Shown: positions 1-6,161 of the stretch, piece after piece
Layout of the letters: every line of letters starts with the position of its first letter
Numbering within the stretch: the first letter of the stretch is position 1
Notes under the pieces: model-generated
What the model was told of the DNA's origin: nothing
Database searches by the model: none
Seen by the model: only the letters and a program-made list of their open reading frames with translations
Assembly (NCBI GenBank): GCA_900555105.1
Contig: USJP01000093.1
Coordinates: 1 to 6,688, forward strand
DNA: 6,688 nt
DNA from: an uncultured Coriobacteriaceae bacterium
GTDB lineage: Bacteria; Actinomycetota; Coriobacteriia; Coriobacteriales; UMGS124
Direction of reading: 5' to 3'
Program-made: the position numbers and the translations under genes

Positions 1-2
1 TC

Positions 3-93
3 TGGCGGAGGGCTAGGGATTTGAACCCTAGAGACGGTTTTGCCGCCTACACGATTTCCAATCGTGCTCCTTCGGCCACTCGGACAGCCCTCC
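3..93 (-). tRNA. tRNA-Ser, anticodon GGA
   Basis: This is a complete class II (long variable arm) serine tRNA on the minus strand, delivering serine at UCC and UCU codons. The 7-bp acceptor stem pairs 87-93 with 7-13. The discriminator is G (position 6) and the 3' CCA is encoded (3-5). The T-stem is TAGGG/CCCTA with loop TTCAAAT. The anticodon stem CACGA/TCGTG encloses loop TTGGAAA, and the anticodon GGA is at 57-59. A long variable arm (GGCGG/CCGTC around CAAAA) is the hallmark of tRNA-Ser, and together with the anticodon it excludes tRNA-Leu and tRNA-Tyr. No base looks out of place, so the gene should be functional. Its 3' flank and terminator lie outside the window. Confidence 0.98.
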
Positions 94-107
94 GTAAGCG
101 AGGTTCA

Positions 108-135
108 AGTATACGCATTTCTCCGTTCGCGTCCA
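108..135 (-). promoter_or_regulatory. Sigma70-type promoter of the tRNA-Ser gene
   Basis: On the minus strand a -10 box TATACT (108-113, five of six consensus bases) lies 16 nt downstream of a -35-like TGGACG (130-135, four of six). Transcription would start near position 101, leaving a leader of roughly 7 nt before the tRNA 5' end at 93. That is a normal arrangement for tRNA genes. The boxes were found by eye and the start site is inferred. Confidence 0.6.
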
Positions 136-185
136 GTTCTTTGCACAAATCCCCCGCCTCATCACTTAGTCACCACAGATAAGCG

Positions 186-191
186 TACAAT
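186..191 (+). promoter_or_regulatory. Possible -10 box for the TRIC-family gene
   Basis: TACAAT (five of six consensus bases) lies 29 nt before the start codon of the gene at 221, in the divergent gap. No convincing -35 element is found 16-18 nt upstream (the hexamer at 163-168 is CACTTA). This is either a weak or activator-dependent promoter or a chance match. The rest of the gap (94-220) holds only the divergent tRNA promoter and the ribosome binding site. Confidence 0.25.
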
Positions 192-220
192 CCAGCGCAT
201 CATCTTCGCGAGGAGGCACC

Positions 221-973
221 ATGGACGTGCTGCAAGCCTTTTTCAGCTCTCTGTTCACACTCGGTGATCCGAGTGCGGCTAGTGTGAGCTTCCCTATAGC
301 GTTGGAGTTTGGTGCCGTCCTTGCCGGCGCCGTGTCAGGTGCCCTCACAGCCTGCAACATGCGCATGGACCTCATCGGAGTGTGCGTTCTGGCCGCGGCC
401 AGTTCGCTGGGCGGCGGTTTGATTCGCGACATGATCCTCTCCGATCAGGGCGTCTACATGCTCGACTATCCCCAGGCAATGCTTTGCTGCATTGTTGTCG
501 CCTTTCTTGCCTTTTTCTTTTCAAGCCTCATTCAGCGTTTTGAAAAGCCCGTTGCCTTCTTCGATATCGTAAGCGTGGCCTTGTTCACCGTTTCAGGTGC
601 AGACAAAGCGCTCGTTGCCGGATACGGCATTTCTGCAGGCATAGTTTTGGGAGTGCTCACCGCCGTGGGTGGAGGCGTCATCCGCGATGTCATCGTAGGA
701 CGAGTGCCTGCCATCTTCCGGGCAAGCAACTTCTATGCCGTCTGCTCCCTGGCAGGCGCACTTGTCTATTGTCTGCTTGTCACAAATCACATGGTGAAGG
801 ATTGGGCCGCCCTGGTAAGCGCCGCAATCGTGCTGTCTTTGCGATATCTGTCGCTACACTACAACTGGCACACGTGCGCTCCTATCGATTTGGCGCAGCG
901 CTATGCACGATGTCATGACACTTCCCCAGACAACCTGAAAGACCGGGAAGAAAAGACTGAGGGAGAAGATTAG
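221..973 (+). CDS. TRIC/UPF0126 (YadS/YicG-like) membrane protein, putative cation channel or glycine transporter
   Basis: This is a 250-residue integral membrane protein of the trimeric intracellular cation channel (TRIC)/UPF0126 family, named 'glycine transporter' in Pfam. The family has two homologous halves of about three helices, and both are visible here. Repeat one, about residues 28-105, carries SSLGGGLIRDMIL at 61-73. Repeat two, about 112-205, carries GGGVIRDVIVGRVP at 150-163. The paired glycine-rich GGGxIRD motifs kink helices in the channel structures. Compared with the usual ~205 residues, this protein has about 25 extra N-terminal residues and a charged hydrophilic tail (about 220-250, rich in D, E, K and R) that is probably cytoplasmic. 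The ATG start is supported by AGGAGG at 211-216 with a 4-nt spacer. The physiological substrate cannot be read from sequence: bacterial and archaeal TRIC homologues conduct K+, while other members are annotated as glycine transporters. It is a single-gene unit and its stop interlocks with the convergent gene. Confidence 0.9.
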   Translation: MDVLQAFFSSLFTLGDPSAASVSFPIALEFGAVLAGAVSGALTACNMRMDLIGVCVLAAASSLGGGLIRDMILSDQGVYMLDYPQAMLCCIVVAFLAFFFSSLIQRFEKPVAFFDIVSVALFTVSGADKALVAGYGISAGIVLGVLTAVGGGVIRDVIVGRVPAIFRASNFYAVCSLAGALVYCLLVTNHMVKDWAALVSAAIVLSLRYLSLHYNWHTCAPIDLAQRYARCHDTSPDNLKDREEKTEGED

Positions 974-2142
974 AGCGTTGCGGAAGCTGCTTCCTCTTGA
1001 ACCTCGTCGATAACGTCATCGACCGTGGGATTGTAAATCGTCTGAGTGGCAAGGCCCACCTCTTCGAGGTCAAGAACCTGCAAGCCACCCTCATCATACA
1101 CAGCGATGGTCGAGGATGCCTCAAGGTTGTTGACATAGAGTTCGAAGAGTTGCGTCCTAAGCGAATCGCGCAGATTCTGCTTGATGGAGGCCATAATGTC
1201 GCTGGGAACATCTGACAGGTCGATGTCTCCGGCATTATCCGTCTTGGCCTGATAGAAGCCTGTGCACGTGATGATGTAATAGCCGAAGCGCGTCCTCACG
1301 ATAGAGGAAGTCTCCCCAGGCTCAAGCTCATTGAGAGCATCCTGGTATTCCTGGGGGAACGTGGTAAGGAAGTCCCAACCAGCTTCACCGCCCTGATCGG
1401 CAGTGGAATCCATCGAGTAGGTGCGGGCCATCTCGGCAAAATCGGCACCGTCGTCGAGCTGGTCCTTCACCTCGCGCGCAAGGCTGTAATCCGTCTGCGA
1501 GAACAAGATGAAGGAAGAACGCTTGGTCTCAAGACCGGCAATCATCGTACGCGCATAGCGACTGATTTGCTCGGAGGTTGGCTCAGGCTCGGGGATAACG
1601 ACATCACGCAGGCAGGAACGAAGCATCTGTTCGCGCACGGCAGCCGTGTAGCTCTCCTCGGTATAGCCCGAATTGTTAATCGCTGACAGGAAAGAGTTGC
1701 GATTGGGATAGAGACTCGCAACATCGTTGACGGCAGCCTGTACGTCGCTATCGGACAGTTCGACACCCAAATCCTGGGCGGCAGACTCGAGCAGAACCAC
1801 ATCAATCAAGTTGCAAATGACCTGTGCACGGAAGTCCCATGCAGTCATATTCTGCGCAGCAAGGTAATTCTGCTGGTCGGCAACAGTCGTGAGGCCCAGA
1901 CGCGTATATTCCGCCTGCACAGCCTTGTTCACCTCGACCTGAGTGATGACCGTGCCGTTGACAACGGCCGCCACATCCGAAGCTTCAAGATGGTTTGCCT
2001 CAAGGGCCTCGCTGACCATGGTCTGCGTGTCTTCGGAAGTGACAGTGCTCGCCGATGCCGAGCAACCGGAAATGATTGCACAAGCAATGCAGAGTGAAGA
2101 TACAGACAGCGCAACGATGGCTGACGTTGAAACGCGATCCAT
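970..2142 (-). CDS. PrsA/SurA-like peptidyl-prolyl isomerase (foldase) lipoprotein with degenerate rotamase site
   Basis: This 390-residue predicted lipoprotein should be anchored on the outer face of the cytoplasmic membrane and assist folding of secreted proteins. A short signal peptide (residues 1-26: DR at 2-3, then a hydrophobic stretch) ends in the lipobox ISGC, with Cys27 as the lipidated residue. A SurA_N/PrsA-type helical chaperone domain follows at about 55-180 (start motif VAAVVNGTVITQVEV). A parvulin (PPIC rotamase) domain spans about 207-298, with recognisable GGEAGW at 251-256, ALNELEPGE at 269-277 and FGYYII at 286-291. A helical return to the chaperone lobe (about 312-345) and an acidic C-terminal tail complete it. 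Both family histidines are replaced: Phe211 in SSFILF (usually S-H-I-L) and Tyr289 in GYYII (usually G-Y-H-I-I). Isomerase activity is therefore doubtful and a chaperone role more likely. The start ATG follows a G-rich AAGGGGGG ribosome binding site. The gene sits behind the purB terminator, so its promoter should lie in 2143-2250, but I see no convincing -35/-10 pair there. Confidence 0.9.
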   Translation of the reverse strand: MDRVSTSAIVALSVSSLCIACAIISGCSASASTVTSEDTQTMVSEALEANHLEASDVAAVVNGTVITQVEVNKAVQAEYTRLGLTTVADQQNYLAAQNMTAWDFRAQVICNLIDVVLLESAAQDLGVELSDSDVQAAVNDVASLYPNRNSFLSAINNSGYTEESYTAAVREQMLRSCLRDVVIPEPEPTSEQISRYARTMIAGLETKRSSFILFSQTDYSLAREVKDQLDDGADFAEMARTYSMDSTADQGGEAGWDFLTTFPQEYQDALNELEPGETSSIVRTRFGYYIITCTGFYQAKTDNAGDIDLSDVPSDIMASIKQNLRDSLRTQLFELYVNNLEASSTIAVYDEGGLQVLDLEEVGLATQTIYNPTVDDVIDEVQEEAASATL

Positions 2143-2249
2143 AAGCCCCCCTTACGCTATCTTCCTTACTGCCTGCTATCAGAAACATTCATAGGCTACT
2201 TGCAAGAAAACAAATGACAGTGCAGGTCATGTGTGCAACGTTCAACTTC

Positions 2250-2304
2250 AAATAAAAACAAAAGGCCGAAGGGGTCCGCTCGATAAACGGTGCCCCTTCG
2301 GCCT
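2250..2304 (-). terminator. Rho-independent terminator of purB
   Basis: A perfect 12-bp stem pairs 2263-2274 with 2293-2304 (AGGCCGAAGGGG/CCCCTTCGGCCT). A further 3-bp CCG/CGG helix can form inside the loop. On the minus strand it is followed by a T-rich tract, TTTGTTTTTATTT (2250-2262). It begins 28 nt after the purB stop codon. There is no T tract on the plus-strand side, so it acts only in the purB direction and separates purB from the lipoprotein gene. Confidence 0.92.
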
Positions 2305-2332
2305 GCGACGGTTGATACCGTGTCGGCTGTTC

Positions 2333-3676
2333 TTAGAACTCGAGTTCCTCGAGACGGTCAAAGACGGCCTGGATGCGCGTGAGGAAATCCCACGGATCGA
2401 AGATCTCATCGAGCTTCTCAGCGCTGAGCGTGCACTCGGGGTCTGCCTCGAGACGCTCGCGATAGGTGGGGCCATTCACCGCTTGCTGGATGTCTTCCCA
2501 CACAGCCATGGCGTTGCGCTGCACGATGGTATAGGCCGCCTCGCGGGTGATGCCCGTGTCAACAAGAGCAAGCAGGACCTTGCTGGAGAAGATGAGGCCG
2601 CGCGTGCGGTTGAGGTTGTGCTTCATCTTCTCGGGATACACCTGCAGGCCGTCGAGCATCCACTGCATCTTGCCGAACATGTAGTCAAGCGCGATGAACG
2701 AGTCGGCAAGGGCCACGCGCTCGGCACCGGAGTGCGAGATGTCGCGCTCATACCACAGGGCAACGTCGTCATAGGCAACCTGGGCGTTTGCCTTCACGAC
2801 GCGCGCAAGGCCGCACACGCGCTCGGCGGTGATGGGGTTGCGCTTGTGAGGCATGGCGGAAGAGCCCTTCTGACCCTTCTTGAACGGCTCTTCAGCCTCG
2901 ATGACGTCGGACTGCTGCATGAGGCGTACCTGCATGGCGATGCTCTCAAGCGTGGAGGCCGTGACGGCGAGCGTCGACATGACCTGGGCATGACGGTCGC
3001 GGGCAAGCACCTGGGTCGACAGCGGGTCGGGGGTGAGACCGAGCTTGGCGCAGACATACTGCTCCACGAACGGGTCGATGGAGGAGTAAGTGCCCACTGC
3101 ACCCGAGATGGCACCGGTGGCTGCAACCTCGCGAGCCTGCTCGAGGCGAGTCTGGGCACGCTTGAGGGCCCATGCCCAGGAACCAAACTTCATGCCAAAG
3201 GTCATGGGCTCGGCATGAATGCCATGCGTGCGGCCCACGCACAGGGCATCTTTGAGCTCAAAGGCACGGCGGCGGCACGTCTCACCAAGCTGCTTGACGT
3301 CAGCAAGAATGATGTCGATGGCCTGCGTGATCTGATAGGAAAGCGCGGTATCGCCCAGGTCGGAGCTCGTCATGCCGTAGTGCACCCAGCGGGAAGGCTT
3401 GGGGTCTCCCTCGGGAATCTCGGCGTCGATGTAGGAACCCATGTTCGTGAGGAAGGCAATGACGTCGTGGTTGGTGACTGCCTCAATCTGGTCGACTTCC
3501 TCCTTGTTGAAGGCGGCATGCTCGGAAATCCAAGCCGCCTCTTCCTTGGTGATGCCGATCTTGCCCAGCTCAGCCTGGGCCTCGCAAGCCGCGACCTCAA
3601 CTTTCTGCCAAATGGCGTACTTGTTCTCAAGCTCCCAGATGGCTCCCATTTCAGGGCGGGTGTAGCGATCGATCAT
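2333..3676 (-). CDS. purB: Adenylosuccinate lyase
   Basis: PurB is a cytoplasmic homotetramer that cleaves fumarate from SAICAR (step 8 of IMP synthesis) and from adenylosuccinate to give AMP. The protein has 447 residues, close to the 430-450 typical of bacterial enzymes. The opening MIDRYTRPEMGAIW matches the family N-terminus. Active-site segments visible are NHDVIAF (69-75), HYGMTSSD (99-106), GRTHGIHAEP (148-157, with the catalytic-acid His in RTH) and the fumarase-superfamily signature GSSAMPHKRNP (271-281), whose serine on the flexible loop is the catalytic base. ERDISHSGAER (310-320) follows. I chose the ATG at 3676 over the in-frame ATG at 3682. GAGAGG at 3683-3688 abuts the upstream ATG with no spacer but is 6 nt from the inner one, and homologues start at MI(D/E)RY. 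The gene lies 84 nt downstream of typA across a hairpin and is followed by a strong terminator. Confidence 0.97.
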   Translation of the reverse strand: MIDRYTRPEMGAIWELENKYAIWQKVEVAACEAQAELGKIGITKEEAAWISEHAAFNKEEVDQIEAVTNHDVIAFLTNMGSYIDAEIPEGDPKPSRWVHYGMTSSDLGDTALSYQITQAIDIILADVKQLGETCRRRAFELKDALCVGRTHGIHAEPMTFGMKFGSWAWALKRAQTRLEQAREVAATGAISGAVGTYSSIDPFVEQYVCAKLGLTPDPLSTQVLARDRHAQVMSTLAVTASTLESIAMQVRLMQQSDVIEAEEPFKKGQKGSSAMPHKRNPITAERVCGLARVVKANAQVAYDDVALWYERDISHSGAERVALADSFIALDYMFGKMQWMLDGLQVYPEKMKHNLNRTRGLIFSSKVLLALVDTGITREAAYTIVQRNAMAVWEDIQQAVNGPTYRERLEADPECTLSAEKLDEIFDPWDFLTRIQAVFDRLEELEF

Positions 3677-3703
3677 GGTCATCCTCTCGTCTCACAAACC
3701 TGA

Positions 3704-3748
3704 CAATAATCCAAGAAAGGCCCCGCCCAGTTTCCCAGGCGAGGCCTT
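3704..3748 (-). terminator. Terminator-like hairpin after typA, immediately upstream of purB
   Basis: On the minus strand, 3738-3748 can pair with 3717-3727 to form an 11-bp GC-rich stem. One pair is C/A as plus-strand DNA but becomes a G-U wobble in minus-strand RNA, so the helix favours the minus strand. It starts 12 nt after the typA stop. The following tract is only moderately T-rich (TTTCTTGGATTATTG). It is probably a terminator of middling strength for the typA transcript, and may let some transcription through into purB, whose start codon is only about 40 nt further on. Confidence 0.65.
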
Positions 3749-3760
3749 GAAAAGCAAATC

Positions 3761-5632
3761 TTAGGCGTTGGCGGCGGCCGCGGCGTTCATGGCGCGAACC
3801 TTGGCCTTGCGGCGCTCGGTCTCGGTGAGCAGGCGCTTGCGCATGCGGATGTGACGCGGGGTCACCTCGACAAGCTCGTCATCGGCGATGTACTCGAGGG
3901 CCTCCTCAAGCGTGAAGGTACGCTTGGGGGTAAGCTGCACGGCGATGTCAGCCGTGGAGGAACGCTGGTTGCCCAGGGACTTGGTACGCGCGACGTTGAC
4001 GACCATCTCGCCCTCGCGAGGCTGCTCGCCCACAATCATGCCCTCGTAGCACTCGTCGCCCGGCTCAACGAAGAGCTGGCCGCGCTCCTGCAGGGTGCCC
4101 AGAGCGTAAGCGACGGCGGCCTCGGTGGACATGGAGACCATAAGGCCGTTCTTGCGGGCGTTGATGTCGCCTGCGTAGGGGCCGTACTCGAGGAACGTGT
4201 GGTACATCATGGCCTCGCCGTGGCTGACGTTGAGCACGCGGGTCTTGAGGCCCATGAGGCCGCGGGTGGGGATCTTGAACTTCACGTTGGCGCGGTCGTC
4301 GTAGGTCTCCATGTTGGTCATGACGCCACCCAGTGCCATCGACCCCACGAAGCCGAACTGCTCGATGACCTTGCCGGCGTACTCGGCAGGAGTCTCGACC
4401 ACAGCCTCCTCGTAGGGCTCGAGGAGCTTGCCGTTCTCGTCCTTGTGATAGATGACGCGGGGACGGCCGACCTGGAACTCGTAGCCCTCGCGGCGCATGC
4501 TCTCCATGAGAACGGTCAGGTGCAGAATGCCGCGGCCGGCGACCTCGACGCCCGAGTGATCCTCGAGCTCGTTAATGGACATCGTGATGTTGGCCTCTTT
4601 CTCGGCCATCAGGCGCTCCTTGAGCTGGCGGGCGCCCACGATGTTGTTCTGGTCCTCGCGACCCACGAGCGGCGAGGTGGAAGCCTCAAAAATGACCGAC
4701 AGCGTGGGGGGATCAACGTGAAGGGGCTCAAGGCGCTGGGGGTTCTCAGGATCGGTGAACACGTCGCCGATGTCGATAGCGTCAGCACCCACAACTGCGG
4801 CGATGTCGCCAGCCTGAGCCTCAGTGCACTCCTTGCGGCCAAGATAGTCGAAGGTGAAGAGCGTCTTGACCGTGGCCGTGGAAGTGGAGCCGTTATTCTT
4901 GACGACAGCGATCTTGTCACCCTTGTGCACCGTGCCGGAGTAGATGCGGCCCACGCCGATGCGGCCAAGGAAGTTGTCGTGGTCGACGTTGACGACCTGC
5001 ATGGCAAGAGGGGCATCGACATCAACGTCGGGAGCGGGCAGGCCGTCGACGATCATGTCGAGCAGCGGGTACATGTCCATGTTGCCGTCTTCAGGATCAA
5101 GACGGGCATAGCCGTTGACACCGGAGGCAAACACGACGTGCTCCATGGAGAAGGTGAGCTGCTCGTCAGTGGCGCCCAGGTCGCACATCAGGTCGAGCAC
5201 GTCGTTGACGGCAGCCTCGGGACGGGCGCCGGGACGGTCGATCTTGTTGATGACGATCATGATGGAAAGGCCGGCAGAGATAGCGTTGGAGAGCACGAAA
5301 CGCGTCTGGGGCATAGGGCCCTCGAAGGCGTCAACGAGCAGCAGGGCTCCGTCAGCCATATGCAGAACGCGCTCGACCTCGCCACCGAAGTCAGCGTGGC
5401 CAGGAGTGTCGATCACGTTGATCTTGATGCCCTTGTACTCAATGGAGATGTTCTTGGCAAGGATGGTAATGCCGCGCTCGCGCTCCTGGTCGTTAGAGTC
5501 GAGGATGCGCTCCTGCACCTCCTGGTTGGCACGGAAGGCGTCCGTCGCACGCAGGAGCTTGTCGCACAAGGTAGTCTTACCATGGTCGACGTGGGCGATG
5601 ATTGCAACGTTTCTCAAGTGCTCCTGACGCAT
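3761..5632 (-). CDS. typA: Ribosome-associated translational GTPase TypA/BipA
   Basis: TypA/BipA is an EF-G-like translational GTPase that binds the 70S ribosome and aids large-subunit assembly and stress or cold adaptation. The 623-residue length is slightly above the usual ~605-615. All G motifs are present: G1 AHVDHGKT (13-20), G2 RERGITI with Thr56 in switch I, G3 DTPGHADF (75-82), G4 NKID (128-131) and the G5-like FASGVNG (167-173). A beta-barrel domain II follows at about 205-300. The EF-G III/V-like modules follow, with the BipA-type segment GRGILHLTVLMESMRREGYE. The BipA-specific C-terminal domain runs to about residue 600 and includes KSLGNQRSS and ALEYIADDELVEVTP. The last ~15 residues form a short Ala-rich basic tail. 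The start MRQEHLRNVAIIAHVDHGKTT matches the family. The ribosome binding site is weak: AAAGG lies about 11 nt upstream. The gene sits 55 nt downstream of a two-gene set of unknown function on the same strand, with no terminator between. Confidence 0.99.
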   Translation of the reverse strand: MRQEHLRNVAIIAHVDHGKTTLCDKLLRATDAFRANQEVQERILDSNDQERERGITILAKNISIEYKGIKINVIDTPGHADFGGEVERVLHMADGALLLVDAFEGPMPQTRFVLSNAISAGLSIMIVINKIDRPGARPEAAVNDVLDLMCDLGATDEQLTFSMEHVVFASGVNGYARLDPEDGNMDMYPLLDMIVDGLPAPDVDVDAPLAMQVVNVDHDNFLGRIGVGRIYSGTVHKGDKIAVVKNNGSTSTATVKTLFTFDYLGRKECTEAQAGDIAAVVGADAIDIGDVFTDPENPQRLEPLHVDPPTLSVIFEASTSPLVGREDQNNIVGARQLKERLMAEKEANITMSINELEDHSGVEVAGRGILHLTVLMESMRREGYEFQVGRPRVIYHKDENGKLLEPYEEAVVETPAEYAGKVIEQFGFVGSMALGGVMTNMETYDDRANVKFKIPTRGLMGLKTRVLNVSHGEAMMYHTFLEYGPYAGDINARKNGLMVSMSTEAAVAYALGTLQERGQLFVEPGDECYEGMIVGEQPREGEMVVNVARTKSLGNQRSSTADIAVQLTPKRTFTLEEALEYIADDELVEVTPRHIRMRKRLLTETERRKAKVRAMNAAAAANA

Positions 5633-5687
5633 ATGTTTTTCAACCTTTCAGACGTAACGTGCGTACATGCGATAAGAATAGCGAGTT

Positions 5688-6161
5688 CTATGCGAGTAAC
5701 TCCACCACACCGGCAGGTGCAACATCTGAGCACACAAAGTTTTGCTCATCGGCGGGGTTGTCATAGGTAAGGTAGGCGGAATAGCCCTGCGAAAGGCCCT
5801 TCTCGCCGTATTCGACGATGAGGGCGGGAACATATCCCTCTTCAAAGCCTTCGTCGATTGCGCCGTCGTACGCAATGGCATAACGCACGGCAGGGCCGGT
5901 AAGACCCTCAATCGACTGCTTGCCGGTGGCAGCCGCGCGCACGCGCGCACGGGCCTCCTCAATGCTTTCCTCGAAGTCATCGTCATCAAAGGTGAGCAGC
6001 GTTGCCTTGCCGGCCTTGTCGGCAACGGCAAGGCTCACCGAAAGCTCGCCAGAGGTGACAAGAATATCGAGTGCATAATCAATGAGGGAACAGGTGAGGT
6101 CGTCGAGCTCTTGGCTGATGGGCTCGGGGGTGCAGGGCGCGTCATGTGCGTCGCTCATCAT
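5688..6161 (-). CDS. Uncharacterised small acidic protein encoded upstream of typA
   Basis: I do not recognise this 157-residue protein. It is acidic, with no signal peptide and no membrane segment, so it is probably cytoplasmic. Predicted features by eye are an N-terminal helix (about 16-34), a strand-like stretch SVSLAVADKAGKATLLTF (41-58), a very acidic turn DDDDFEES (59-66) leading into a basic helix (69-78), and a C-terminal alpha/beta part with GYVPALIVEYGE (109-120) and aromatic residues at GYSAYLTY (126-133). Its start overlaps the upstream gene's stop by 4 nt (ATG at 6161-6159, TGA at 6160-6158), implying translational coupling. A second ATG follows directly at 6158-6156. GGAAGG ends 4 nt before the first ATG and 7 nt before the second, so residue 1 or 2 could be the true start. 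Position before typA suggests co-transcription, but no function can be assigned from sequence. Confidence 0.82.
   Translation of the reverse strand: MMSDAHDAPCTPEPISQELDDLTCSLIDYALDILVTSGELSVSLAVADKAGKATLLTFDDDDFEESIEEARARVRAAATGKQSIEGLTGPAVRYAIAYDGAIDEGFEEGYVPALIVEYGEKGLSQGYSAYLTYDNPADEQNFVCSDVAPAGVVELLA

Noticed and set aside
1..220. The tRNA gene as an integration site for a mobile element.
   Set aside because: No integrase, repeated tRNA 3' fragment or other mobile-element gene is present in the window, and the tRNA's 3' side is at the edge and cannot be examined.
2143..2250. TTG-type -35-like hexamers (TTGCAC, TTGCAA, TTGAAC on the minus strand) and a TATGAA -10-like box before the lipoprotein gene.
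   Set aside because: No pair has both good matches and 16-18 nt spacing. A promoter must be here because purB ends in a strong terminator, but I cannot place it.
2336..2347. A perfect 12-bp palindrome, GAACTCGAGTTC, at the very end of purB.
   Set aside because: It lies in codons for the last Glu/Leu/Phe residues, has no loop to make a useful hairpin, and no second copy was seen. Probably chance.
2231..3703. A 490-codon plus-strand open frame antisense to purB.
   Set aside because: Same codon-bias shadow effect. It also starts inside the purB terminator region and has no ribosome binding site, while purB has all its catalytic motifs on the other strand.
5633..5687. Possible promoter (TATTCT) or terminator between the acidic protein gene and typA.
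   Set aside because: TATTCT has no acceptable -35 partner and no stem with a T tract is visible, so I call nothing in this gap.
3851..5770. A 639-codon plus-strand open frame lying antisense across almost all of typA.
   Set aside because: typA is certain from its G motifs. The antisense frame is open because GC-rich codon choice in typA avoids the codons whose complement is a stop. The translation is a low-complexity mix rich in V, L, H, D, G and A with no domain.
5933..5952. Alternating CG-rich mini-repeat (CGCGCGCA twice in tandem).
   Set aside because: It falls within coding sequence for an Arg/Ala-rich helix of the acidic protein. Two copies of 8 nt are explained by codon use.
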